The notes under the pieces: generated by a model
The model's database searches: none
What the model was told of the DNA's origin: nothing
Seen by the model: the letters and a program-made list of their open reading frames with translations, nothing else
Shown here: one piece after another, positions 33,531 to 41,494 of the stretch
Position numbering within the stretch: position 1 is the first letter of the stretch
Layout: every line of letters starts with the position of its first letter
Made by a program: the position numbers and the translations under genes
DNA from: Chelatococcus sp. YT9
GTDB lineage: Bacteria > Pseudomonadota > Alphaproteobacteria > Rhizobiales > Beijerinckiaceae
Assembly (NCBI RefSeq): GCF_018398315.1
Contig: NZ_JAHBRW010000002.1
Coordinates: forward strand, 1,286,637-1,350,636
DNA length: 64,000 nucleotides
Direction of reading: 5' to 3'

Positions 33531-35141
33531 TTATCTATTGTCTTCGCGGATCATGGCGGCCGCTTTTTCCGCTATCATCAAAGTCGGCGAATTGGTATTG
33601 CCGCTCGTGATGAACGGCATGATCGAGGCATCCGCCACGCGCAGGCCGGACAGGCCGCGAACGCGCAGTCTGTCGTCCAAGACCGCCATGGGATCGTCAG
33701 CTGGTCCCATCTTGGCTGTCCCGACCGGGTGAAAAATTGTGGTGCCGATTTGCCGGGCAGCCTCGAGTAAATCATCGTCTGTCACGGCAGCTGGCCCGGG
33801 GCGATATTCCTCGGGATGGTATCGCTGCAAGGCAGGCATCGAAACGATGTGGCGGACGATTTTGAGTGACTCGATGGCGACGCGCTCGTCCTCAGGGGTC
33901 GTCAAGGCGTTCAGGCGGATCGCAGGCTTGGCCAAGGGGTCGGGGGAGGTGGGGCGCACGCTCCCACGGCTCGTTGGGCGCAAGTTGCAGACACTCGCGG
34001 TAAACGCGGGAAATGCGTGGGGCATCTCGCCGAACTTGTCGAGTGACAATGGCTGGATATGAAACTGGATGTTGGGGGTCGAATAGCGGGGAGACGATCG
34101 TGTGAAAGCCCCGAGCTGCGACGGCGCCATCGTCAATGCCCCGCGTCGAAACAAGGCGTATTCGAGCGCCATCGCTCCTTTGCGCAGCAGGGAGCCATAG
34201 TCCTCATTCAGCGTGCGAATACCTCTGACGCGATAGATCGGCCGGAGCTGAAGATGGTCTTGCAGGTTCTCGCCGACGCCCGGCGCATTGTGGATCACGC
34301 GGATTCCGAGCGCACGCAGGCGTTCGGCCTCACCAATCCCGGACAATTGCAAGATCTGCGGTGAACCAACAGCCCCGGCACATAGAATAACTTCTGCGCG
34401 GGCGTGCACGCGCTGACGCTCGTCGCCCTGGATGAAGTCGACGCCCGTGACCCGCCCGTCCTCCACGACAAGTTGCGCGACATGCGCCTGTGTCTCAAGC
34501 TTCAGCCCGGGTCGTTTCAACACCGGCTTCAGGAACCCCCGAGCAGCCGACCAACGGCGGCCATGTTTCTGGTTGACGTGAAAATACGCGATACCCTCAT
34601 TGCCGCCGGTATTGAAGTCGTTGGTCCGGGGAATGCCCGCCTCGACCGCCGCCTCCAGGAAAGCGTCGAGAAGATCCCAGCGGACGCGCGGCTCCTCGAC
34701 GCGCCACTCACCGTTCACGCCGTGATGCTCGCCCTCGCCGAGGAAGTGATCGAGATGGCGTCGAAACAGAGGACGTACATCCTCCCAGCCCCAACCCTTG
34801 AGGCCGATGTCGCGCCACCGGTCGTAGTCCTGCCGCTGGCCTCGCATGTAGATCATGGCGTTGATCGCCGAACAGCCGCCAATCACCTTGCCGCGGGGAT
34901 AGTTGAGGACACGGCCGTTAAGCCCGATCTCGGCTTCTGTCGTGAACATCCAGTCGGCACGCGGGTTTCCGATGGCGTAGAGATAGCCGACTGGAACGTG
35001 AAACCAGATCCAATTGTCCCGCCCACCTGCTTCCAGCAGGCAGACGCTCCGCTTAGAATCAGCCGACAACCTGTTGGCCATCAGGCATCCTGCCGTACCG
35101 GCCCCGACAACGACATAGTCGAAAGTTCCCGCATTGATCAT
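33531..35141 (-). CDS. GMC-family oxidoreductase (choline-dehydrogenase-like)
   Basis: 536 residues of the glucose-methanol-choline family, the usual size for alcohol/choline dehydrogenases. N-terminal FAD fold 'FDYVVVGAGTAGCLMANRLSAD' (8-29) with 'LLEAGG', GMC signature 1 'YPRGKVIGGCSAINAMIYMRG' region (about 80-100), signature 2 'GAVGSPQILQLSGIG' and the C-terminal active site 'IFHPVGTAKMGP' (catalytic His) with 'ITSGNTNSPTLMIAEKAAAMI'. It oxidises an alcohol to an aldehyde using FAD. No betB or betaine genes adjoin, so BetA itself is not supported. It is divergent from a LysR gene 94 bp away, which should regulate it but is frameshifted in this sequence. Confidence 0.9.
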   Translation of the reverse strand: MINAGTFDYVVVGAGTAGCLMANRLSADSKRSVCLLEAGGRDNWIWFHVPVGYLYAIGNPRADWMFTTEAEIGLNGRVLNYPRGKVIGGCSAINAMIYMRGQRQDYDRWRDIGLKGWGWEDVRPLFRRHLDHFLGEGEHHGVNGEWRVEEPRVRWDLLDAFLEAAVEAGIPRTNDFNTGGNEGIAYFHVNQKHGRRWSAARGFLKPVLKRPGLKLETQAHVAQLVVEDGRVTGVDFIQGDERQRVHARAEVILCAGAVGSPQILQLSGIGEAERLRALGIRVIHNAPGVGENLQDHLQLRPIYRVRGIRTLNEDYGSLLRKGAMALEYALFRRGALTMAPSQLGAFTRSSPRYSTPNIQFHIQPLSLDKFGEMPHAFPAFTASVCNLRPTSRGSVRPTSPDPLAKPAIRLNALTTPEDERVAIESLKIVRHIVSMPALQRYHPEEYRPGPAAVTDDDLLEAARQIGTTIFHPVGTAKMGPADDPMAVLDDRLRVRGLSGLRVADASIMPFITSGNTNSPTLMIAEKAAAMIREDNR

Positions 35142-35201
35142 CAGTCTCCCCCCGTGACCTCATTGTCCTTATGCCAAACACCGATTACCGAAGCATGAGA
35201 G

Positions 35202-35215
35202 CCTATTTTACTAGG
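35202..35215. promoter_or_regulatory. Inverted repeat in the GMC/LysR divergent promoter
   Basis: CCTATTTTACTAGG has four-base arms (CCTA, TAGG) and lies in the 94-bp gap between the GMC gene and the LysR gene, where a LysR-binding site is expected. Short arms make this tentative. Confidence 0.3.
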
Positions 35216-35235
35216 TCTGAAAACAAGCCGATGGA

Positions 35236-36203
35236 ATGGGTAAGGATGCCACCCGAGCGATGCAAAAAACCACATACACCGGCTTTGAACTGTCGTGGAG
35301 CGACCTGCAGTTCTTCCTGGTCGCGGCCCGATCCGGGAGCGCCGCCGAGGCCGCTCGCCGGTTGAATATCGACCAGGCCACTGTCAGCCGACGGGTCCGG
35401 CGGCTGGAAGCTCAGCTTGGCCAGCCGCTGCTCGTGCGCGGTCCGCAGGGCCATGCGCTCACGCAAGCCGGCGAAGCGCTTCTGGCCAGGGCCGAGATCA
35501 TTGAGGGCGATACATTCGCGATCCTTGACCATTTTCCGACGGCGAGATCGCTCTCAACGCAACGGTGCGGATTGCCGGGCCGGAAGGCTTCCTCTGTGCT
35601 TATCTCGCCCCGCGCCTAGCACCGTTGCGCGAGAGAAATCCCGGTTTGAATGTGCAGCTCGTTACGATGCCCCATCTGATGTCGGTGTCGAAACGCGAGT
35701 TCGATATCGCCGTCACTGTCGGTCAGGTGCTGAAAGGGAGGGCAGTCACGCGCAAACTCTGCGATTATTCGCTTGGCCTGTTCGCTTCCGAGGACTACCT
35801 GCGTTCGCACCCGCCGATCCGCGGCGTTCACGAACTCGTTGACCATCCGTTGATTGGCTATGTGGATGATCTCATCGTCATGCCGGATCTGAACTATCTC
35901 GGAGAGATCGCGCCGGAACTGCGCGCGACGATTCAGGCGACAAGCCTCATGGCCCAGCGCGAGATGGCGGTGGCCGGGCTTGGCCTATGCGTGCTCCCGT
36001 TCTTCATGGCACGCGAAAACCCGGCGCTCCGGCCTGTGTTGCCTGACGCGATTCGCCGAGACCGGTCCTATTGGCTCGTGGCGCACGCGGAGACCCGGGA
36101 GCTTGCCGCACACAGGGCCGTGATAGACTTCGTTACCCAGCTTGCAACGGGGCCCGCCTGGAACTCCTTTAATGGCGGAAAAGGCAAACCTACGCCTCAG
36201 TAA
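35236..36203 (+). pseudogene. LysR-family regulator split by a single-base frameshift
   Basis: Two frames together make one ordinary LysR protein of about 320 residues. The first (35236-35619) has the complete DNA-binding head 'LSWSDLQFFLVAARSGSAAEAARRLNIDQATVSRRVRRLEAQLGQPLLVRG'. The second, in the next frame, carries the effector domain from 'ATVRIAGPEGFLCAYLAP' to 'ELAAHRAVIDFVTQL'. The switch falls at 'GACCATTTTCCGACGGCGAG' (about 35527-35546): one extra T in the TTTT run at 35532-35535 would give the expected '...LDHFSDGEIALNATVRIAG' without a break. As given, the protein ends after the HTH plus a junk tail of about 28 residues. Either a true recent inactivation or a homopolymer sequencing error. 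It is divergent from the GMC oxidoreductase. Confidence 0.8.
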
Positions 36204-36290
36204 GCTCAATCCTCATGGCGTTAGCCGACCACCATAGAGATCGCCGAATGGCTCGTATCTTTCGACCGTGCAGTGCGGCAGATCTCTATT

Positions 36291-37493
36291 CTAGTCAGTC
36301 GTGCCAAATCTCCGCCAAAGCCCGGCGGTAACGGCCGTGACGACGATGACCGCACCATAGCCTGAAGCCGTTTCGCGTAGGCTAAAATGCGACAGGAGCG
36401 TGCCAGCGACAACCGTTGGCACGCCGAAGGCGAGATAGCTCAAGGTGAAGATCGATGCGAAGAGTTCGCTTCGCTCGTCGGGCGCAGCTAGCGGAACGAG
36501 TGTTCGCATCGCGCCGTAGAAACAGGTGCCGAAGCCGGTTCCGGCAATTAGCAAAGCCACGAGATAGAGCGGCAGAGATTGCAATGCGATGCCGCCCATC
36601 GTCAGAGCCGTACCCGCCGCGAGCGCCGATGTGCCATAAAGCATCACTTGGCGGGCCGGATAGGGCTGGGCAATGAAACACGCTGCGGCACCTGTCCCGG
36701 ATAGAACCGTTACGACAGACGCCTGCATTATAAAGTTTGGCATGTCGAAGATGTGAGCGACGATTGGGGCGCCCAGCGACAGATAAAGTCCGGCGGTCGC
36801 CCAGCCTGCGAAGATTGCCGGCGCGCCGCGCCAGAACGCGGCTCGTGCGGAGATCGGCAGCCCGAGGCGAGGACGCAACGCCCGCCATAGCCCCTCATGA
36901 CGCGGAGCCGTCTCTGGAGGGAGCCAAACGGCGCCTGCAAATATCAGGCTTAACAGAACGAGCCCGCCGAATATCTCCGCCTTTGGCGCTGGCCCGAAGT
37001 CCATCACGATGCCAGATGCCATGGCGCCGGCCGCCAGGCCCACGAACGGCAGGATCGAATTCCAGACCGCTGCTGCACCCGGACGGTTTCGAGGCTCAAG
37101 ATCGACAGCGGTCGCGGAAAGGGTCGATAGCAAAAGGCCGCAAGCCACACCTTGTATGGCTCGCGCGACAAGCAACTGAGGGACACTCTCGGCGCGCCAG
37201 AACAAAAGCGCCGCTAACGCTAGCAACAGGAATCCGACTGATAGCACCGGGCGCCGCCCGACGTGGTCCGACAAAGCGCCTGTTACCAGAAGCGTGCAAA
37301 GCAGCGCGATCGCATAAACAGCGAAAATGGCTGTCATAATGGCGTTCGAGAAGCCGAGCTCGCTTTGAAGCACCGGGTAGAACGGCGATGGAGCGCTGGC
37401 GCTGGACATCATCAGGGCAATGCCGCCGAGCATGATAGCGAAGCCTGCGTGCTGCCGGCGCATCTGCGAGTTCTTCGTGGGACGCATGTCCAC
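36291..37493 (-). CDS. MFS transporter, drug/metabolite efflux type
   Basis: 400 residues with twelve predicted membrane segments. The loop 2-3 motif 'GALSDHVGRRPVLSVGF' (G-x-x-x-D-x-x-G-R-R, about 78-94) is the general MFS signature, and motif-C-like 'LPFVGLAAGAMASGIVMDFGP' in helix 5 suggests an antiporter. The start is a GTG at 37493; an ATG two codons on is equally possible because the AAGG ribosome-binding site fits both. It is read away from an ArsR-type repressor 112 bp distant, and two matching operator-like palindromes lie between them. The repressor-pump arrangement points to inducible export of a toxic compound, possibly one handled by the neighbouring catabolic genes. Confidence 0.87.
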   Translation of the reverse strand: MDMRPTKNSQMRRQHAGFAIMLGGIALMMSSASAPSPFYPVLQSELGFSNAIMTAIFAVYAIALLCTLLVTGALSDHVGRRPVLSVGFLLLALAALLFWRAESVPQLLVARAIQGVACGLLLSTLSATAVDLEPRNRPGAAAVWNSILPFVGLAAGAMASGIVMDFGPAPKAEIFGGLVLLSLIFAGAVWLPPETAPRHEGLWRALRPRLGLPISARAAFWRGAPAIFAGWATAGLYLSLGAPIVAHIFDMPNFIMQASVVTVLSGTGAAACFIAQPYPARQVMLYGTSALAAGTALTMGGIALQSLPLYLVALLIAGTGFGTCFYGAMRTLVPLAAPDERSELFASIFTLSYLAFGVPTVVAGTLLSHFSLRETASGYGAVIVVTAVTAGLWRRFGTTD

Positions 37494-37538
37494 CTTGCCT
37501 TGCGAGGGGGAAGCCAGGAGAGTGTGGCGGCTTCGTCG

Positions 37539-37556
37539 GTTCGATGATTTTCGAAC
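37539..37556. promoter_or_regulatory. Operator palindrome 1 in MFS/ArsR promoter
   Basis: GTTCGA-TGATTT-TCGAAC has perfect six-base inverted arms. It lies on the pump side of the divergent promoter, 46 bp upstream of the MFS start, and is repeated with few changes at 37586. Confidence 0.65.
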
Positions 37557-37585
37557 GAAAGATTGCTACTCCCATTTTCCAGTCG

Positions 37586-37603
37586 GTTCAACTATATTCG
37601 AAC
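37586..37603. promoter_or_regulatory. Operator palindrome 2, next to the ArsR start codon
   Basis: GTTCAA-CTATAT-TCGAAC matches the first palindrome (15 of 20 positions over the extended site) with one arm mismatch, 47 bp away. It ends one base before the repressor ATG at 37605, so bound protein would also block the regulator's own expression. Confidence 0.65.
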
Positions 37604-37604
37604 T

Positions 37605-37949
37605 ATGAACAAGGGGACGGACATTCCAAGCGACGACCTGCCACATCCCGCGCCGGAGGCGATCCTGTTGACACAGGTTCTTTTTGCGCTGAGCGATCCG
37701 GCACGACTGGATATCGTGCGCCAGCTGGATGCGGGGCCAATGGAGATGGCGCGCTGCAACCTTCAGGATCCGTCCATGCCGAAATCGACGAAGTCGCATC
37801 TCATGAAGGTGTTGCGCGAGGCGGGTGTCATCCGGAATGAGCCGATGGGCCGAGGGAGGCTTCTGACACTGCGGCGCGAGGATCTTGACAGTCGTTTTCC
37901 CGGCCTGCTCGCTGCCATTCTTCCCAGTCGGCAGAAAAACTCGATCTAG
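37605..37949 (+). CDS. ArsR-type winged-helix repressor
   Basis: 114 residues from the ATG at 37605. The single domain has an ArsR/SmtB-like winged helix: 'LLTQVLFALSDPARLDIVRQLDAGPMEMARCN' then recognition region 'MPKSTKSHLMKVLREAGVIRNEPMGRGRLLTLRREDLDSRFPGLL'. The helix 'KSTKSHLMKVLREAG' corresponds to the usual 'SxSxHLxxLRxAG'. The metal-binding 'ELCVCDL' motif is missing (here 'PMEMARCNL'), so an organic effector is more likely than a metal. It is divergent from the MFS pump, and two GTTCrA/TCGAAC palindromes between them are likely its operators, giving joint autoregulation. Confidence 0.87.
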   Translation: MNKGTDIPSDDLPHPAPEAILLTQVLFALSDPARLDIVRQLDAGPMEMARCNLQDPSMPKSTKSHLMKVLREAGVIRNEPMGRGRLLTLRREDLDSRFPGLLAAILPSRQKNSI

Positions 37950-38020
37950 CAGGATCGCGGGAAGTGGCGATGAGGCATCAGCCGAACTGAATGATTATGA
38001 CTTGGCCGAAGGAGTCTAGG

Positions 38021-38054
38021 AACTTGGTTGGAACCAGATGATTCCAACCAAGTT
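38021..38054. terminator. Perfect 13-bp hairpin after the ArsR gene
   Basis: AACTTGGTTGGAA and TTCCAACCAAGTT pair perfectly around an 8-nt loop, 72 bp after the ArsR stop and 79 bp before the DUF808 start. The stem is unusually long, but only GCATTTGTTT follows rather than a T-run. It is probably a terminator; a regulatory leader or protein site is possible. Confidence 0.55.
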
Positions 38055-38132
38055 GCATTTGTTTAGCGATGGTCATCGGCCGGATTGTCCGGATCGGCGG
38101 CGGTTCGTCGGTCTGAACTACGGAGATTCTTC

Positions 38133-39131
38133 ATGAGTATAGGCCTGATGGCCCTTCTCGACGATATTGCCGCGCTGGCCAAGGTTGCGGCAGCATCGCT
38201 CGACGATGTGGCCGGCCAGGCCGCGAAGGCGGGGTCGAAGGCTGCCGGCGTTGTCATCGATGACGCTGCGGTGACGCCACGCTACGTCACCGGGTTTTCC
38301 GCCTCGCGCGAACTGCCCATCATCGGCCGGATCACGCTGGGCTCTTTGAGGAACAAGCTTCTTTTCCTGCTGCCGGCTGCCCTCGCCTTGAGCCTTCTGG
38401 CGCCTCAGGTCATCGTTCCCCTCCTGATGCTCGGGGGGCTCTATCTTTGCTATGAGGGGGTGGAGAAGATCTACGGTCTCATCGCCCCCCATGCCGCCCG
38501 TGCCCATGAGGCTGAGGTGGAGCCGATCGCGATCGACGCTCAGACCTTTGAGGACGAGAAGGTCGCGGGGGCAATCCGGACTGACTTCATTCTTTCGGCG
38601 GAAATCATGACCATTACTTTGGGCTCTGTCCCCGACGCGGGCTTTGTGATCCAGGCGCTGGTGCTAGCTGTGGTCGGCGTAGCCATTACAATCGGCGTGT
38701 ACGGCGTGGTTGCGCTGATCGTCAAGGCCGATGACCTAGGCCTCCTGCTTGCCCGCGTGTCTTCGCCTTCAGCGATCGGCGCCCTGTCGCGGGTGATCGG
38801 CCGAGTTCTTGTTCAGGGCATGCCATATTTCCTCAAGTTGCTGGGCATTGTCGGGACGGCCGCGATGATATGGGTCGGCGGCGGCATCATTCTTCACGGC
38901 TTCGAGGGCTACGGCTATGGTTGGCTGAGCCATATGCTACACGACGCCGGGGATGACGCGTCTCATCTCGTCCCTTCAGTCGGTCCCTTCGTCTCCTGGC
39001 TCGTGCAGGCAGCGGGGGCGGGTATAGTCGGTCTCGCGATCGGGGCGGCTACCATTCCGGCACTGAGCTATTGTGTGTCGCCGGCTTGGCGATGGATCAA
39101 GTCGCGGGTCCGTCCACCCCGTCCGGTCTAG
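38133..39131 (+). CDS. DUF808 (YedI-like) inner-membrane protein
   Basis: 332 residues from the ATG at 38133, with GGAG nine bases upstream. The N-terminus 'MSIGLMALLDDIAALAKVAAASLDDVAGQAAKAGSKAAGVVIDDAAVTPRYV' is the hallmark of DUF808/YedI proteins, followed by 'ELPIIGRITLGSLRNKL' and several hydrophobic segments between about 85 and 320 ('LMLGGLYLCYEGVEKI', 'IVGTAAMIWVGGGIILHGFE'). The function of the family is not established. It stands alone between the ArsR gene and the converging carboxymuconolactone-decarboxylase-family gene. Length and start agree with the family. Confidence 0.9.
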   Translation: MSIGLMALLDDIAALAKVAAASLDDVAGQAAKAGSKAAGVVIDDAAVTPRYVTGFSASRELPIIGRITLGSLRNKLLFLLPAALALSLLAPQVIVPLLMLGGLYLCYEGVEKIYGLIAPHAARAHEAEVEPIAIDAQTFEDEKVAGAIRTDFILSAEIMTITLGSVPDAGFVIQALVLAVVGVAITIGVYGVVALIVKADDLGLLLARVSSPSAIGALSRVIGRVLVQGMPYFLKLLGIVGTAAMIWVGGGIILHGFEGYGYGWLSHMLHDAGDDASHLVPSVGPFVSWLVQAAGAGIVGLAIGAATIPALSYCVSPAWRWIKSRVRPPRPV

Positions 39132-39245
39132 CGATCGCGTTGAACGTGCCGTCGCTTTCAAAGGATGCGGGCGGAAAGGACGAAGTCGCGATGGCGCTTG
39201 CCCCGCGGTCACGCCGTTGAGGACTTGATCCGCCGGCCTAGGCGG

Positions 39246-39575
39246 CTACGCTTTCCCGTGCTCGGCGACGGCCTCGTCAATCCAGCGTAGAGCACGCACC
39301 ACGGCGAAGAGCGGCGTGGTCGCGCCGAGCGTGACCTCAACCGCATGCTTGAGATTGGCAACGGGCGTGCCGCGGTTGAGCATCCGCGTCACGTGGATCT
39401 TGAGCGGCTCCTCGAAACCCGCCTGCGCGAAGCTCGCGATGACGATGTATTCGCAGGTCTCGTAGTCGAGCGGGCCCTTCGCGATAGCTTGGCGCATCGC
39501 CTTGAAGCTGTCGCCGACTTCCGGATGGTAGTCCTGCAGATAAGTCGAGGGAATTCTGTCGAGATCGATGGCCAT
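39246..39575 (-). CDS. Carboxymuconolactone-decarboxylase-family (AhpD-like) protein
   Basis: 109 residues, all-helical CMD domain. The conserved helix pair is 'YETCEYIVIASFAQAGFEEPLKIHVTRMLNRGTPVANLKHAVEVTL'. In AhpD-type peroxidases the position before 'IH' holds a CxxC; here it reads E-E-P-L, so a thiol peroxidase activity is unlikely and the His remains. CMD-fold proteins of this short type often sit in aromatic-degradation operons with unclear roles (decarboxylase or lactone-related). It is the last gene of a seven-gene leftward operon, 120 bp after the FbpB-like permease. Function is inferred from context only. Confidence 0.82.
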   Translation of the reverse strand: MAIDLDRIPSTYLQDYHPEVGDSFKAMRQAIAKGPLDYETCEYIVIASFAQAGFEEPLKIHVTRMLNRGTPVANLKHAVEVTLGATTPLFAVVRALRWIDEAVAEHGKA

Positions 39576-39695
39576 CGGGTTGGTCCTTTATTGGGCTGTA
39601 GCATTCTCGAGCGAAGTGGATATTGGTTCGCGTAAGAAATTCGTGGATGTGAAGACTTAGGGCATCTCGATGAACCGGAGTTAATCCGAGATAAT

Positions 39696-41438
39696 CTAGC
39701 GTGCTCTTCCGCGAGCGAGACGCAACGCCGCGACAACGACCACGGCATTGATCAGCGTCATGGTCATCGCGAGCGCGGCGATCTGCGGGAAGGATCCGTT
39801 CTGCCAGAAGTCGAGAATGACCTGCCCGACAACGGGATTGGTCGTGCCGGCGAGGAGAGCGGAAGCTGTGAGCTCGCCGGACATCTGCACGAACAGAATA
39901 ATCCAGCCGGCGCCAAGGCTCGGCAGCATCAAGGGCAGCAGGATGCGGCGGAAGGTGCGGCCCTGGGAGGCGCGGAAGACCTGCGAGGCCTCGAGAAGCT
40001 CGCGCCCGACCTGGTCGACGGCCGCCGCGGCCGAGCGCATGGCCTGCGGCATGTTCATCACGAGATAGGCAAGGATGAGGATCAGGAAGCCGCCGCTCAG
40101 ATTGAGCCAGCCGCTGGAGAAGCAGAGCACGAAGCCGACACCGATGACGACATGCGGGATGCCGGCTGGCGTCGCGGTGATGACGTCCACGGCGCGACCG
40201 AACCAGCGACGCTCGGATTTCGCGGTGACGACCAGGATCGCCGCGATGAGCATGCCGATGGTGCCGCCGACGATGCCGAGCACCACGCTGTTGAACAGCG
40301 CCCGGCGGGTGATGTCGTTCTCAACGAGAACGGTCACATAGTTCTGGAAGTCGAGCACCGAAAAGTTGATGCGCGCCGACCAGAAGGGTTGCAGCGACAC
40401 GATGGCGAGGCCGACGACGGGCAGCACGGCGGCGGCCAGCAGATAGATGATCATGACGGCCCGCGCCACGAACCGCCAGGGGCCGAGCTTGGTCGTCGCC
40501 GCGCGCAAGCCCTTGCCGCCGATCGTGGCGGCGCGGTTCAGGCTCGCAACCCAGGCCTGGAGGAGCAGGGCGGATTGCACCACGAAGGTCAGGAACAGCC
40601 CCAGTAAAATCGCGAGATCCGTGCGCGGCGGATAGGTGTAGATCAGCCGGTAGATCTTGACCGACAGCAGTTCGATGTGGGCACCGGAGCCGATCACGAC
40701 CGGCACGGAGAAGATTGCGAAACCCATCATGATAAGGAGCAGCACGGACGCCATCAAAGCCGGTCGGATGGCCGGCAGCGTCACGCGCCGCAGGGTCGTG
40801 AAGGCGCCGGCGCGGCACAGGCGCGAGGCTTCCTCGAGGTGCGGATCAAGGTTCTGCAGTGCCGCCGATACTGTCAGATAGACGTAGGGCACCATGTAAA
40901 GCGCCATGATCGCGACAAAGCCGCCGAAGGAATAGATATTGACCGGCCCGGTCCGCATCGGCAGGCCGATAAAAGCGAGGCCGTCCCGAAGCAGGCCATT
41001 GACGATGCCCGCCTGCGGCGCCAGCAGCATGACCCAGCCTGCCACGCCTGCGATTTGCGGCACGAGCAACGGCACCAGCGGCAGCAACCCGCCGATCCAG
41101 CCCGTGGAGGCGTCGGTTCGCTCATTCAGCCAGGCGAAGGTCGCGCCGACGACGAGCGCAAGCGTCCCGCTGAGTCCCACAACCACGAGCGTATTGACGA
41201 GCACCGGCATGAAGCCGGTATCCGCCAGCGCCTTGATGATCCCTTCGTCGCCAACGGCCGTCGGCGCGAAAAATGCGCGCAGAATCATCGTGCCGATAGG
41301 GTAGATGATCAAAGCACCCAGCAACGCGGCAATGAGCAGAGCGAGGGTGCGGAGCGAAACCAAGCGGCCAGCCAGGCCTTGCCGGGCGGCGCCGGTTTCC
41401 TTGGCACGGGCGGGAAGGGCTGCGCGTCCGTGCATCAT
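39696..41438 (-). CDS. ABC transporter permease, FbpB/AfuB type (fused two-domain)
   Basis: 580 residues with two BPD_transp_1 domains in tandem (about 85-300 and 365-575), the architecture of FbpB/AfuB and of 2-aminoethylphosphonate/thiamine permeases. Coupling loops are seen in both halves: 'EEASRLCRAGAFTTLRRVTLPAIRPAL' and 'EASQVFRASQGRTFRRILLPLMLPSL'. The first 45 residues form a cytoplasmic tail and first helix. It follows the ATPase by 56 bp and lies in the operon with an NtaA-like oxygenase. In this family import of iron is only one option; organic anions are common, and catabolic neighbours favour an organic substrate here. Confidence 0.9.
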   Translation of the reverse strand: MMHGRAALPARAKETGAARQGLAGRLVSLRTLALLIAALLGALIIYPIGTMILRAFFAPTAVGDEGIIKALADTGFMPVLVNTLVVVGLSGTLALVVGATFAWLNERTDASTGWIGGLLPLVPLLVPQIAGVAGWVMLLAPQAGIVNGLLRDGLAFIGLPMRTGPVNIYSFGGFVAIMALYMVPYVYLTVSAALQNLDPHLEEASRLCRAGAFTTLRRVTLPAIRPALMASVLLLIMMGFAIFSVPVVIGSGAHIELLSVKIYRLIYTYPPRTDLAILLGLFLTFVVQSALLLQAWVASLNRAATIGGKGLRAATTKLGPWRFVARAVMIIYLLAAAVLPVVGLAIVSLQPFWSARINFSVLDFQNYVTVLVENDITRRALFNSVVLGIVGGTIGMLIAAILVVTAKSERRWFGRAVDVITATPAGIPHVVIGVGFVLCFSSGWLNLSGGFLILILAYLVMNMPQAMRSAAAAVDQVGRELLEASQVFRASQGRTFRRILLPLMLPSLGAGWIILFVQMSGELTASALLAGTTNPVVGQVILDFWQNGSFPQIAALAMTMTLINAVVVVAALRLARGRAR

Positions 41439-41494
41439 TCGCTCCGGTACTCGGTAGCGGCGATCCGGGGGCCTGTGGCCATCATCATTCTGTC

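Noticed and set aside
33531-35141. Naming the GMC oxidoreductase BetA (choline dehydrogenase)
   Set aside because: The GMC motifs are shared by many alcohol oxidases/dehydrogenases, and no betB, betI or betaine genes are adjacent.
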